Shown here: positions 29,683 through 38,238 of the stretch, piece after piece
Numbering within the stretch: position 1 is the stretch's first letter
Layout of the letters: the number at the start of each line of letters is the position of its first letter
Notes under the pieces: model-generated
The model's database searches: none
Seen by the model: only the letters and a program-made list of their open reading frames with translations
What the model was told of the DNA's origin: nothing
Program-made: the position numbers and the translations under genes
Assembly: GCA_002411015.1 (NCBI GenBank)
Contig: DHPY01000054.1
Location: 1 to 39,324, forward strand
Direction: 5' to 3'
Length of the DNA: 39,324 nucleotides
Source of the DNA: Armatimonadetes bacterium UBA5352
Lineage (GTDB): Bacteria > Armatimonadota > Zipacnadia > Zipacnadales > UBA5352

Positions 29683-30456
29683 ATGATGCAGACCGAGGCC
29701 TACTACACGTTCTCCCTGACCGTCGCCGAGAGCAAGCGGCTGATCGCGAGGGGCGTCGCGCGGCTACCGCAGGTCCGGCGCGCGCTGGAGGACGGCATCG
29801 TCGTCGTCACCCGCAGCAGCACCTCCGGCTACGTGCTCGAGGAACTACTCGGCGAACCGGTGGACCGCCGCAGCTTCGTCACCGGCAAGACCCTTCCATC
29901 AGGCCATCCCGAGCGCGGGAAGCTGCTCAGCGCGGACACGCCGGAGGTGGTCCTGCGCGCCGGTGAGCGTGGCGAAGCCGGAGACGACCTGATCTCGGAG
30001 CTGGGCGCCGGCGACGTCATCATCAAGTCCCCCAACGCGCTGAAGTACGACGAGGGGATCGTCGGCTACCTGATTGGCGCGGCCGATGGCGGCACCGTGG
30101 GCAAGTACCTTGGCCCGGCGCATGGCAAGCACCTGCACTTCATTGCCCCCTGCGGGCTGGAGAAGGAAGTGGCGGGTGACCTCATCGCCGCGTCGAAGAT
30201 ACTTATGGAGGCCGGAGAGAGCCTGCGCGGCCCGTCGCTGTGGGTGACACCCGCGGAGATCGTGACCGAACTCGATGCCATCGCGCTGCTGACCGGCGCA
30301 CAGGCGATGCAGGTCTCAGCCGGAGGCATCATGGGCGCGGAGGGCGCCGCGTGGATCACGGCGCTTGGCAGCCCGGAGGAGATCGAGCGCGTGCGCGAGT
30401 TGATCGCGAGCGCTCACGGTGAGCCGGAGATGCTCGAGTACGCCACGCAGGCTTAA
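29683..30456 (+). CDS. Conserved-looking protein of unknown function, first gene of the AmrS operon
   Basis: A 257-residue soluble protein without signal peptide or membrane segment. The N-terminus (LTVAESKRLIARGVARLPQVRRALEDGIVVVTRSSTSGYVLEELLG) looks like an alpha/beta domain. A central part contains GAGDVIIKSPNALKYDEGIVGYLIG and GGTVGKYLGPAHGKHLHFIAPCGLEKEV, and the C-terminal part has GAQAMQVSAGGIMGAEGAAWITALG. The glycine-rich turns suggest a nucleotide- or phosphate-binding fold, but I cannot name a family. ATG 29683 follows GGAGGAG (a second ATG is adjacent). It is 23 bases before the radical SAM gene, in an operon with its own promoter. Confidence 0.72.
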   Translation: MMQTEAYYTFSLTVAESKRLIARGVARLPQVRRALEDGIVVVTRSSTSGYVLEELLGEPVDRRSFVTGKTLPSGHPERGKLLSADTPEVVLRAGERGEAGDDLISELGAGDVIIKSPNALKYDEGIVGYLIGAADGGTVGKYLGPAHGKHLHFIAPCGLEKEVAGDLIAASKILMEAGESLRGPSLWVTPAEIVTELDAIALLTGAQAMQVSAGGIMGAEGAAWITALGSPEEIERVRELIASAHGEPEMLEYATQA

Positions 30457-30479
30457 GATCGCGGTGTGGAGGGCTTGGT

Positions 30480-31508
30480 ATGGGGACGAAAGCCGCGTCA
30501 GATGATAACAGTCGCGCCCCGGAGGCTGCGTTCTGGGAGAGCGACGGCGAGCGGGTGCACTGTCTGCTCTGCCCGCAGGACTGCCGGATCGCGGACGGGC
30601 GGGTCGGGATCTGCCGCGTGCGCAAGAACGTCGGCGGGACGCTGCGCACGATCAACTACGCGCAGGTGACATCCGCCGGGATGGACCCGATCGAGAAGAA
30701 GCCGCTCTACCATCTCCACCCCGGCTCCTCGATCCTGTCGCTGGGAACCTGGGGCTGCAACCTGGGCTGCATGTGCTGCCAGAACTACGGCATCTCCCAG
30801 GGGCAGCCGGCGACGCAGACGCTGAGCCCGGAGCAGGCCGTGAAGGCGGCTCTGGATGCACGCTCGCGCGGCAACATCGGGATCGCGTATACCTACTCGG
30901 AGCCGATCGTCTGGTATGAGTACGTGCGCGACACCGCGAAGCTGGCGCACGAGGCTGGCCTGAAGAACGTGCTCGTCACGAACGGGCTCATCCGGGAGGG
31001 GCCGCTGGAGGAGCTTCTGCCGCTGGTTGACGCGATGAACGTTGACATCAAGGCGATGGACGATGGGTTTTACCGCAAGCTCTGCGGGATACGCTCCGGG
31101 GAGCAGGCGCGGCGGACGGTCGAGGCTGCGTGGGGGCGCTGCTCGGTGGAGATCACGAACCTGCTGGTAACTGACGAGAACGACAGCGAAGAGCAGGTGC
31201 GGAGGCTGGTTGATTGGGCGGTGAGCATCTCGGAGGACCTGCCGCTGCATCTCTCGGCCTATCGGCCCATGTACAAGATGACCGCTCCGCCGACGCCGAT
31301 GGATCGCCTGCAGCGGGCGGCGGAGATTGCGCGCGAGCGGCTGAACTTCGTCTACGTAGGGAACGCGTGGGTGCAGGGCGGCGGTGACACAGTCTGCCCG
31401 GATTGCGGCAAGGTCGCTGTGGAGCGTGACGGCTTCGACGCACGGAGCCGTCTGAACGCCGAGGGCGGCTGCCCGGAGTGCGGGAGGGACCTGAATGTCA
31501 CCGTCTGA
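30480..31508 (+). CDS. amrS: AmmeMemoRadiSam-type radical SAM enzyme (AmrS-like)
   Basis: A 342-residue radical SAM protein. The cluster-binding motif is Cys93-x3-Cys97-x2-Cys100 (WGCNLGCMCCQN), as in AmrS and pyruvate-formate-lyase-activating relatives. Four more cysteines at 28, 31, 35 and 45 (CLLCPQDC ... GICR) and a C-terminal zinc-ribbon-like pair (CPDC ... CPEC) fit the AmrS family. YSEPIVWYEYVRDTAKLAHEAGLKNVLVTNG and MNVDIKAMDDGFYRKLCG are further family blocks. The reaction is not established. The usual partners with AMMECR1 and Memo domains are absent from the window. ATG 30480 has GGAGGG 7 bases upstream; the 3' end overlaps the kinase-like gene by 14 bases. Confidence 0.9.
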   Translation: MGTKAASDDNSRAPEAAFWESDGERVHCLLCPQDCRIADGRVGICRVRKNVGGTLRTINYAQVTSAGMDPIEKKPLYHLHPGSSILSLGTWGCNLGCMCCQNYGISQGQPATQTLSPEQAVKAALDARSRGNIGIAYTYSEPIVWYEYVRDTAKLAHEAGLKNVLVTNGLIREGPLEELLPLVDAMNVDIKAMDDGFYRKLCGIRSGEQARRTVEAAWGRCSVEITNLLVTDENDSEEQVRRLVDWAVSISEDLPLHLSAYRPMYKMTAPPTPMDRLQRAAEIARERLNFVYVGNAWVQGGGDTVCPDCGKVAVERDGFDARSRLNAEGGCPECGRDLNVTV

Positions 31509-33192
31509 TCTGGGGATCCTCGCGATCCACAAGCGCGCCGGCAACTTCGTCCGGCGCGTGCGGCAGGTCGGCGGTGTCCTCGCGCGGTTCGGGTTCGGCT
31601 CGATGGTCCATCTGATCGGCCTGGGCCGCTATCTACCGGCCCGCTGGAAGGGGCTGGAGGAGGCGGACCAGACCGCGATCCACCCGGCGGTGCGGCTGCG
31701 GCTGGTCTTCGAGGAGCTTGGCGTCACAGCGATCAAGCTCGGCCAGGCGCTCAGTGCTCGCACGGATATCCTGCCGCTGGAGTATGCCCGCGAGCTGCGG
31801 AAACTTCAGGAGGGCATTCCTCCGGTCAGCTTCGATGAGGCGCGCGACGTAGTCGAGCGGGAGCTTGGGGCGCCACTCGATGAGCTGTTCATCGAGTTCG
31901 ACCCGCGACCCGTGGCGGCCGCGTCGCTCAGCCAGGTACATCGCGCGGTGACACGTACGGGCGAGCAGGTCGCGGTGAAGGTGCAGCGCCCGGCCATCGA
32001 GACGCAGGTTGAGACGGACCTTGATATCCTGGTGCGGGGCACGCGCTACGTTGAGGGGCGGGCTGAGTGGGCGCGGGCGCACAACATCGGCGACACCGCC
32101 CAGGAGTTCGCGCACAACTTGCGCGACGAGCTGAACTTCCTCAGCGAGGCACGCTCGACCGAGCAACTGCGGGAGAACCTCGCGGATGACCCTCGCGTCA
32201 AGGTCCCACGAGTACACTGGTCTCTCACGAGGCGCCGCGTGCTCACGATGGAGTGGATCGAGGGCGTTCGGCTGGATGATGACGAGGCCCTCGACGCGGC
32301 GGGCGTGAACCGCGTGGAGCTGGCGGATGACTTCGCGGAAGTGATGCTGCGGCAGATCTTCTACGACGGCAACTTTCACGCCGATCCGCATCCGGGGAAC
32401 CTGCGCTACACCGCGGACGGCAAGATCGCGTTCATGGACTGCGGCAACGTTGGCATGATGGGCCGGCGGATGCGTGATGCGTTCACGCGGCTTCTGATGG
32501 CGGTCATAGATCACGACGCGCAGGGGGTCTTTGACCAGGTCGTGGTGATCGGCGCGATCAGCGAGGACACGAATCTCCAGGACCTCGACGCGAGCATGGA
32601 GAAGCTGATCAGCCACTACGGCCAGCGGCTGGGCGCCAGCGGCCAGCTCGGCGAGATGCTCGAGGAGATCATGGGGATCGTCTTCGAGCACCGCATCCGG
32701 ATGCCCGCGATCTTCCCGCAGCTTACGCGCGCGCTGGCGGTCACCGAGGGGGTATGCCTGTCGCTGAACCCGGACTTTGACTTCGAGACGTCGGCGCGCA
32801 CGACGGCCGCGATCGTCTACCGGGAGTGGTTCAGTCCGAGGCGGCTGTTCGACGACGTTGTTGACCTGATGCGGCAGTTACGCCGCTACTCCCAGCGAAT
32901 TCCGCGGCAGACGAGCAACCTGCTCGCGCAGGGACTCGCGGGTGGGCTCTCGGTCAAGATCAGGCCGCACGGTTGGGACAAGATACTGCACCGCTGGGAC
33001 GAGATGGTGAACCGCCTGTCGTTCGCGGTCGTCGTGGCGTCCATCATTTTGTCATCAGCGATCATCTTCACCAGCGACATTGAGTTGACGCAGGCTGGCC
33101 CGGGGCGCATCCTGTCGATAGCCTACGTGATCGCAGGCATCGTGATGGGCGGTTGGCTGCTTTACTCAATCGTCAAATCAGGGAGAATGTGA
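31495..33192 (+). CDS. ABC1/UbiB-family atypical kinase-like protein
   Basis: A 565-residue protein of the ABC1/UbiB (ADCK) family, linked to ubiquinone or lipid metabolism at membranes. The KxGQ motif (KLGQ, 81-84), AAASLSQVHRA nucleotide loop, Lys162 (VAVKVQRP), FHADPHPGN (294-302) and metal-binding Asp315 are present. The DFG-like segment reads DCGNVG instead of the common DFGMxG. Two hydrophobic helices at the C-terminus (AVVVASIILSSAIIF; IAYVIAGIVMGGWLLYSIV) anchor it in the membrane. No other quinone genes are near, so UbiB function is not implied. ATG 31495 has GGAGGG 6 bases upstream, within amrS. Confidence 0.9.
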   Translation: MSPSDLGILAIHKRAGNFVRRVRQVGGVLARFGFGSMVHLIGLGRYLPARWKGLEEADQTAIHPAVRLRLVFEELGVTAIKLGQALSARTDILPLEYARELRKLQEGIPPVSFDEARDVVERELGAPLDELFIEFDPRPVAAASLSQVHRAVTRTGEQVAVKVQRPAIETQVETDLDILVRGTRYVEGRAEWARAHNIGDTAQEFAHNLRDELNFLSEARSTEQLRENLADDPRVKVPRVHWSLTRRRVLTMEWIEGVRLDDDEALDAAGVNRVELADDFAEVMLRQIFYDGNFHADPHPGNLRYTADGKIAFMDCGNVGMMGRRMRDAFTRLLMAVIDHDAQGVFDQVVVIGAISEDTNLQDLDASMEKLISHYGQRLGASGQLGEMLEEIMGIVFEHRIRMPAIFPQLTRALAVTEGVCLSLNPDFDFETSARTTAAIVYREWFSPRRLFDDVVDLMRQLRRYSQRIPRQTSNLLAQGLAGGLSVKIRPHGWDKILHRWDEMVNRLSFAVVVASIILSSAIIFTSDIELTQAGPGRILSIAYVIAGIVMGGWLLYSIVKSGRM

Positions 33193-33212
33193 GACAGCCC
33201 GTGAATGGCGTG

Positions 33213-33845
33213 ATGGGCGATGGGGCCTGCGGCGACGGTGGCGGCAGGACTCTGATCGTACTTGCATCCGCCTCGCCACGACGGGCAGAGCTGCTCAGGC
33301 AGGTCGGGATCGAGTTTGAGGTGTGTGTCGCCGATGTAGAAGAGGATGCGGCCTCGACTCTGGCCGATCCGGCGGAGATCACGCTCCAGCACGCGCGCGA
33401 GAAGGCGCTGCAGGTCGCTGCGCACGCGCCGGGGCGGCTCGTGCTGGGGGCCGACACCGTCGTGGTGCTCGACGGGCGCGTGCTGGAGAAGCCGCGAGAT
33501 GCGGACGAGGCGCGGGAGATGCTCCGGGCGCTCTCCGGCAGGACGCACGAGGTCATCACCGGCGTGGCGATCGCGACGCTGCGTGATGGCGGACCGCAGG
33601 TTCTCGTCGAGGATCATGTGCGGACAGCCGTCGAGTTCCGGGCATTGACTGATGAAGAGACCGAGGCATACGTTGCCTGCGGTGAGCCGATGGACAAGGC
33701 CGGCGCCTACGGGATTCAGGGCCGGGGGGCGCTCCTCGTAAAGGGCATAGCCGGGTGCTACTCGAATGTCGTCGGGCTGCCGCTGAGCCGCACCTGGCAG
33801 ATGCTCCAGGCCGCTGAGACACGCATACTGACAGGGTCTCCATGA
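33213..33845 (+). CDS. maf: Maf-family nucleoside triphosphate pyrophosphatase
   Basis: A 210-residue house-cleaning enzyme that hydrolyses non-canonical or canonical NTPs (dTTP/UTP or CTP types in the family) to monophosphates. Signature: VLASASPRRAELL, ADTVVVLDGRVLEKPRDADEAREMLRALSG, and DKAGAYGIQGRGALLVKGIAGCYSNVVGLPL. The sequence before LIVLASASPRR is Gly-rich. I take ATG 33213, although no ribosome-binding site is clear; GTG 33201 or 33210 are possible. The DKAGAYGIQG form suggests dTTP/UTP preference, which is inference. It is followed by mreB as in many bacteria. Confidence 0.93.
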   Translation: MGDGACGDGGGRTLIVLASASPRRAELLRQVGIEFEVCVADVEEDAASTLADPAEITLQHAREKALQVAAHAPGRLVLGADTVVVLDGRVLEKPRDADEAREMLRALSGRTHEVITGVAIATLRDGGPQVLVEDHVRTAVEFRALTDEETEAYVACGEPMDKAGAYGIQGRGALLVKGIAGCYSNVVGLPLSRTWQMLQAAETRILTGSP

Positions 33846-33858
33846 ACGGGAGGCATTG

Positions 33859-35001
33859 ATGGTAGACGCATTTGAAGCCTGGGAAGAGACCGAAGAGAGA
33901 TCGCAACCGGTACGGTCATCATCGTCAGTGATGCGGCCGCGAGGGGCGATGTTGTCGCGCAATCCGTTCACCGGGCTCACGCGGCGGATTGGGTACCTGT
34001 TGGGGCACTTCTCCCGCGACCTCGGCATCGACCTTGGCACCGCGAATACGCTCGTGCATGTGAAGGGCCGCGGCATCATGCTGCGCGAGCCCTCGGTGGT
34101 GGCGGTGGACACCCAGACACGGCAGGTGCTGGCGGTAGGCGATGATGCGAAGCGGATGGTAGGCCGCACACCGGCGCAGATCCGGGCGGTGCGGCCGCTG
34201 CGCGATGGTGTCATCGCGGACTTCGACACTACCGAGGCGATGCTGCATCACTTCATCGAGAAGGTGCTGTCTCGGCGCTTCTTGGAGCACCCGCGCGTCG
34301 TCATCGGCGTCCCCTCCGGGATCACGGAGGTCGAGCGGCGCGCGGTGGAGGAGGCTGCGAGGCGCGCGGGCGCGTGGTCCGCGCTGGTCATAGACGAGCC
34401 GATGGCTGCCGCGATCGGAGCCGGGATGCCGGTGGGTGAGCCGGTCGGCAGCATGATCTTGGATATTGGCGGCGGGACCACCGAGGTGGCGGTGATCTCC
34501 CTCGGAGGCATCTGCACCCAGCGCTCGGTGCGCGTGGCAGGTGAGGAGATGGACGAGGCGATCACCGCCTACGTGCGGCACGAGCTGAACCTCTTTATCG
34601 GTGAGAGCACCGCGGAGGAGGTCAAGATCCGCATCGGCTCGGCCTTCCCGCTCGCGCAGGAGACGGAGATGACGATCCGGGGGAAGGACCTCGTCTCCGG
34701 TCTCCCGAAGAGCGTCACGCTTACCTCACAGCACGTGCGCGAAGCGATCCGCGAGCCGCTCGGGATCATTGTGGAGCTGGTCAAGGAGACGCTCGATGAG
34801 ACGCCGCCGGAGCTTGCGGCGGACGTGATGAACCGCGGGATCATGCTCGCCGGCGGCGTCTCGCTGCTCCGCGGGCTCGACCAGCTTATCAGCGCGGAGA
34901 CTGACGTGCCGGTCTACGTAGCCGACGACCCGCTGACGGCGGTTGTCGTTGGAACTGCGCGGTACCTTGAGGAACTCGACCGATGGCCGCTGGCCAGGTG
35001 A
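33859..35001 (+). CDS. mreB: Rod shape-determining protein MreB
   Basis: An actin-like cytoskeletal ATPase that guides lateral cell-wall synthesis. Phosphate-1 loop DLGIDLGTANTLVHV, GVPSGITEVERRAV, connecting and phosphate-2 segment ILDIGGGTTEVAVISLGG, adenosine motif GIMLAGGVSLLRGLD. From ATG 33859 (GGGAGG 5 bases upstream, 13 bases after maf) the protein is 380 residues, with an unusual 30-residue N-terminal extension. ATG 33949 gives 350 residues, nearer the usual length, and also has a GAGGGG site. First gene of mreB-mreC-mreD. Confidence 0.95.
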   Translation: MVDAFEAWEETEERSQPVRSSSSVMRPRGAMLSRNPFTGLTRRIGYLLGHFSRDLGIDLGTANTLVHVKGRGIMLREPSVVAVDTQTRQVLAVGDDAKRMVGRTPAQIRAVRPLRDGVIADFDTTEAMLHHFIEKVLSRRFLEHPRVVIGVPSGITEVERRAVEEAARRAGAWSALVIDEPMAAAIGAGMPVGEPVGSMILDIGGGTTEVAVISLGGICTQRSVRVAGEEMDEAITAYVRHELNLFIGESTAEEVKIRIGSAFPLAQETEMTIRGKDLVSGLPKSVTLTSQHVREAIREPLGIIVELVKETLDETPPELAADVMNRGIMLAGGVSLLRGLDQLISAETDVPVYVADDPLTAVVVGTARYLEELDRWPLAR

Positions 35002-35008
35002 GTGCCTG

Positions 35009-35848
35009 ATGCGCGCGACCCACGCACCGGCCGTTCGCTGGGAGCCGATCCTGGCGATGATGCTGCTCGCCCTCATCTTCACATGGGGCCAGCATCGTGC
35101 CCGCGCGGTCGGCGAGACGAGTCTGCCGGAGCGTGGTGCGCGCGCGGTGGTATGGCCTCTACAGTCGCTTCTGGTGCGCGGAGGCGCCTCGACGCGCACG
35201 GTTGCCACTGCCGCCTACCGCGGGCGGAGCCTGGTGGCTGAGAATCAGGAGCTTGAGCGAAGGGTGCGGGAGCTTGAGGCGGATCGGCTGAGGATGGTCA
35301 GCTACTACCTTGAGAACTCTGCGATGCGCAAGAAGCTCGGGTGGGCCCCGCTGGAGCCTCCGCCGGCGGTGGCGGCGCGCGTGATAGACTGGTCGTCGGG
35401 CCAGGGACGCAAGCGCGTGACGATCGAGGCCAATCGCGAGCTTGAGCGCGGCAACATCGTGCGGACGCAGGCGGGGCTGGTGGGCCGGGTCATCGAGGCG
35501 CAGGGGACCCGCGGCACGGTGATGCTGCTGACGGACACGGAGAGCGCGGTGGCGGCGCGGGTGCTGCGCGAGAACGGCGACTTCGGCATGGTGAGTGCGG
35601 CCCCGGAGGCCAGCGAGCACATGACGATGCTCAAGATGATCCCGCACTCGAACCGGGCCGATCTGCGCATGGGGGACGTGCTGATCAGCTCCGGCGACGG
35701 AGGGGTCTACCCGCAGGGCATACCGATAGGTTTCATTGAGCGGGTGGAGACCTCGGCCGTGAATGTGTCATTGATAACCGCGTACGTTCATCCGTTCGCG
35801 GATTTTGAGCACCTCGATTACGTGCTGGTTGAGCGCCGGGGCGAGTAG
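35009..35848 (+). CDS. mreC: Rod shape-determining protein MreC
   Basis: A 279-residue bitopic membrane protein of the elongasome. A hydrophobic helix near residues 13-27 (PILAMMLLALIFTWG), a coiled coil (LVAENQELERRVRELEADRLRM, about 75-97) and then the beta-domain (AARVIDWSSGQGRKRVTIEANRELERGNIV, GLVGRVIEAQGTRGTVMLLTD, RMGDVLISSGDGGVYPQGIPIGFI) place it clearly. The start ATG 35009 has AGGTGA 7 bases upstream, overlapping the mreB stop. Confidence 0.94.
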   Translation: MRATHAPAVRWEPILAMMLLALIFTWGQHRARAVGETSLPERGARAVVWPLQSLLVRGGASTRTVATAAYRGRSLVAENQELERRVRELEADRLRMVSYYLENSAMRKKLGWAPLEPPPAVAARVIDWSSGQGRKRVTIEANRELERGNIVRTQAGLVGRVIEAQGTRGTVMLLTDTESAVAARVLRENGDFGMVSAAPEASEHMTMLKMIPHSNRADLRMGDVLISSGDGGVYPQGIPIGFIERVETSAVNVSLITAYVHPFADFEHLDYVLVERRGE

Positions 35849-35881
35849 GCGGGCGGGGCGCGCAGAGCGAGGAGCAGCAGC

Positions 35882-36358
35882 TTGGCGTATCTCGCATATC
35901 TGGTTCTTCTCGTGCTGCTGACGGCCATCGAGCGGACGTGGCCGGGGTGGCTGCTGATCTACGATCAGGGGCCGCAGCTTGTGGCCGCCGCGATCATCAG
36001 CGCCGGCCTGTGCGCAGGCCCGGTCGCAGGGTGCTTCGCCGGGCTCATCGGCGCGCTGCTGCTCGGTAGCGCCGAGAGCGCGTGGCTGGGCGGCACGTTC
36101 TTCGCGTATATGGCACTGGGTACGGTAGTGGGGCTGCTGCGCGGCACGCTGCTGGCGGAGCGGGCGCCGATGGCCGCGCTGGTGACGCTCGCGGCGGTGC
36201 CGATCGTTGAGATTATCCGTCTGATCTTCGCGGCGCCGCCGAACCCGGCGCCGTGGGTGCTTCAGCTGCTGATCGCTGCTCCCTACAGCGCGCTGTTGGC
36301 CATGCCGGTCTTCGCCGGCTTCCACTGGCTCACGCGGCTGCTGGCGCCGGAGCCATGA
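35882..36358 (+). CDS. mreD: Rod shape-determining protein MreD
   Basis: A 158-residue hydrophobic protein with about five transmembrane helices, as expected for MreD; identity rests on size, hydrophobicity, position after mreC and the pattern FAGLIGALLLGS...FAYMALGTVVGLLRG. It starts with TTG 35882; GGAG lies 8 bases upstream. MreD sequences are poorly conserved, so context is the strongest evidence. The 33-base gap from mreC holds nothing else. Confidence 0.85.
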   Translation: MAYLAYLVLLVLLTAIERTWPGWLLIYDQGPQLVAAAIISAGLCAGPVAGCFAGLIGALLLGSAESAWLGGTFFAYMALGTVVGLLRGTLLAERAPMAALVTLAAVPIVEIIRLIFAAPPNPAPWVLQLLIAAPYSALLAMPVFAGFHWLTRLLAPEP

Positions 36359-36495
36359 AGTCCTGTTCGGGGAATCGCTGCGTGTCGCTGTGGAGAGCAG
36401 GTCTGCAGGTGCGGCAGAGGGTTACCTTAAGTAGGTGGGGCGCCCTCGCCTCACCAAAGCGGAAGTCACGCCAAGCGCTGCACGTGGCTTCCGGT

Positions 36496-36517
36496 GTGCG
36501 GGCGGGGGTGCCCGCAC
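36496..36517. repeat. Short hairpin repeat (6-base loop)
   Basis: Arms GTGCGGGC / GCCCGCAC around GGGGGT, the same arms as at 27358-27379. It lies in the 238-base gap between mreD and kdsB; the rest of that gap shows no gene or clear promoter. Confidence 0.7.
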
Positions 36518-36596
36518 TACTCAGCATCAGCAGGCACGCCGCCATGCGGATGTGCGCCGGTTCCTGGAGTATGAGATGAAGCCGGAGGATACGCCG

Positions 36597-37388
36597 ATGC
36601 CGCGCCCCTCAGTCATAGGGATGATTCCTGCTCGGTACGCATCAACCCGCCTGCCGGGGAAGGTGCTGCTCGACATCGCGGGCAAGCCGATGATCCAGCG
36701 GGTCTACGAGCGCTGCCGGGAGGCGCGACTGCTTGACGAGGTGCTCGTGGCGACCGACGATGAGCGCGTGGCGGATGCGGTGGGGGCCTTCGGCGGGCGC
36801 GTCGAGATGACGAGCTGCGACCACTGCTCGGGGACCGACCGCCTGGCGGAGGTCGCGCGCCGGCTGGAGCTCTCCGCGGATGACCTGATCGTGAACGTGC
36901 AGGGCGATGAGCCGATGCTCGATCCGAGGGCCATCGACGCTGCGGTGAAGCCCTTCCTCGGTGACGCCAGCCTGCAGATGGGCACTATCGCCACGCGCAT
37001 CGATGGGCTTGAGGAGCACCTCGACCCGGCGGCGGTGAAGGTGGTCCTGGACGCGCAGGGATGGGCGCTCTACTTCTCCCGCGCGCCAATCCCTTACTTC
37101 CGCCTGCAGCCGGGGGAGGCGGAGCCGGATGCCCCGCGGCGGCACCCGGTCTCGGGGATGGCGCCGCTCAAGCACATCGGGATGTATGTCTACCGCAGGG
37201 ACATGCTGCTGTGGTATGCCGGGCTCGCGCCGGGGCTGCTGGAGCAGACGGAGGGCCTTGAGCAGCTCCGGGTGCTGGAGGCGGGCAGGCGGATTCGAGT
37301 CGTCATCGTGGAGTATTCACCGATTGGCGTGGACACGCCGGAGGACCTCCAGCGTGTGCGCGAGTTGATAGCGGCGGAGGGCGATTAG
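36597..37388 (+). CDS. kdsB: 3-deoxy-manno-octulosonate cytidylyltransferase
   Basis: A 263-residue enzyme that makes CMP-Kdo from Kdo and CTP for lipid A core synthesis. Motifs: IGMIPARYASTRLPGKVLLDIAGKPMIQRVYE at the N-terminus, VATDDERV, CSGTDRLAEVA, NVQGDEPMLDPRAID and ALYFSRAPIPY, then HIGMYVYRRD. The start ATG 36597 has GGAGG 8 bases upstream; ATG 36576 would add seven residues. One base separates it from kdsA. Confidence 0.96.
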   Translation: MPRPSVIGMIPARYASTRLPGKVLLDIAGKPMIQRVYERCREARLLDEVLVATDDERVADAVGAFGGRVEMTSCDHCSGTDRLAEVARRLELSADDLIVNVQGDEPMLDPRAIDAAVKPFLGDASLQMGTIATRIDGLEEHLDPAAVKVVLDAQGWALYFSRAPIPYFRLQPGEAEPDAPRRHPVSGMAPLKHIGMYVYRRDMLLWYAGLAPGLLEQTEGLEQLRVLEAGRRIRVVIVEYSPIGVDTPEDLQRVRELIAAEGD

Positions 37389-37389
37389 C

Positions 37390-38238
37390 GTGCGGAATGT
37401 CAGAGAAGTGCGCGTGGGTGAGAGCAGCGTGATCGGCGGGCGCGAGCTTGCGGTCATCGCCGGCCCGTGCCTCGTGGAGAGCTTTGCGGCGACGGCGGCG
37501 ATGGCACGCGATCTTGCGGCGATCTGCAGCCACCTGCACGTCCCGTTCGTCTTCAAGGCGTCCTACGACAAGGCGAACCGGACCTCGGTTGACTCGAAGC
37601 GTGGGCCGGGCTGGCAGAAGGGGTTGGAGGTGCTGGCGAAGGTGCGGGAGGAGGTTGGGGTGCCGGTCGTCTCCGACGTGCATGACGTCCTGCAGGTGCC
37701 GATGGCGATGCAGGCGCTGGACATGCTGCAGATCCCCGCGTTCCTCTGCCGCCAGACCGACCTGCTCGTCGCGGTGGGGGAGGCGGGACTGCCGGTGAAC
37801 GTGAAGAAGGGCCAGTTCCTTGCGCCGGAGGACATGGAGCACGTGATCGGCAAGGTCACCTCCACCGGCAATCAGGACGTGACGGTGACGGAGCGCGGGG
37901 CCTCGTTCGGCTATCACAACCTCGTGGTGGACATGCGCGGGCTCGCGATCATGCGCGCCTTCGGCTACCCGGTGGTCTTCGACGCCACGCATTCGGTGCA
38001 GCTTCCGGGCGGCGCCTGCGGGGCCTCCGGCGGGCAGCGGGAGTTCGCGCCGCTTCTGGCACGTGCGGCGGTGGCGGCCGGGATCGACGCGGTCTTCATG
38101 GAAGTCCACCCCGATCCGGAGCGCGCCCCCTGCGACGGGCCGAACATGATTCCGATGAACGAGGTCGAGCCGCTGATCAAGAGGCTGCTTGCCATCCGTC
38201 GAGCACTGCATGAGGTTGGGACACATGAGCGAAGCTGA
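37390..38238 (+). CDS. kdsA: 3-deoxy-8-phosphooctulonate synthase
   Basis: A 282-residue TIM-barrel enzyme condensing arabinose-5-phosphate and phosphoenolpyruvate to Kdo-8-phosphate. VIAGPCLVES contains the Cys that marks the metal-dependent class (Asn in the metal-free class). KASYDKANRTS, SDVHDVLQ, QIPAFLCRQTDLL, VNVKKGQFLAPEDM, TERGASFGYHNLVVDMR and FDATHSVQLPGG are conserved blocks. It starts with GTG 37390, with GGAGGG 8 bases upstream inside kdsB. The 3' end overlaps kdsD by 14 bases. Confidence 0.96.
   Translation: MRNVREVRVGESSVIGGRELAVIAGPCLVESFAATAAMARDLAAICSHLHVPFVFKASYDKANRTSVDSKRGPGWQKGLEVLAKVREEVGVPVVSDVHDVLQVPMAMQALDMLQIPAFLCRQTDLLVAVGEAGLPVNVKKGQFLAPEDMEHVIGKVTSTGNQDVTVTERGASFGYHNLVVDMRGLAIMRAFGYPVVFDATHSVQLPGGACGASGGQREFAPLLARAAVAAGIDAVFMEVHPDPERAPCDGPNMIPMNEVEPLIKRLLAIRRALHEVGTHERS

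Noticed and set aside
31495..33192. Ubiquinone biosynthesis UbiB assignment
   Set aside because: Family membership is clear, but no quinone genes are adjacent and the DFG segment is altered, so I kept the general family name.
36435..36596. A 54-residue longer KdsB
   Set aside because: The upstream frame crosses a hairpin repeat and has no KdsB similarity; ATG 36597 has a good ribosome-binding site.
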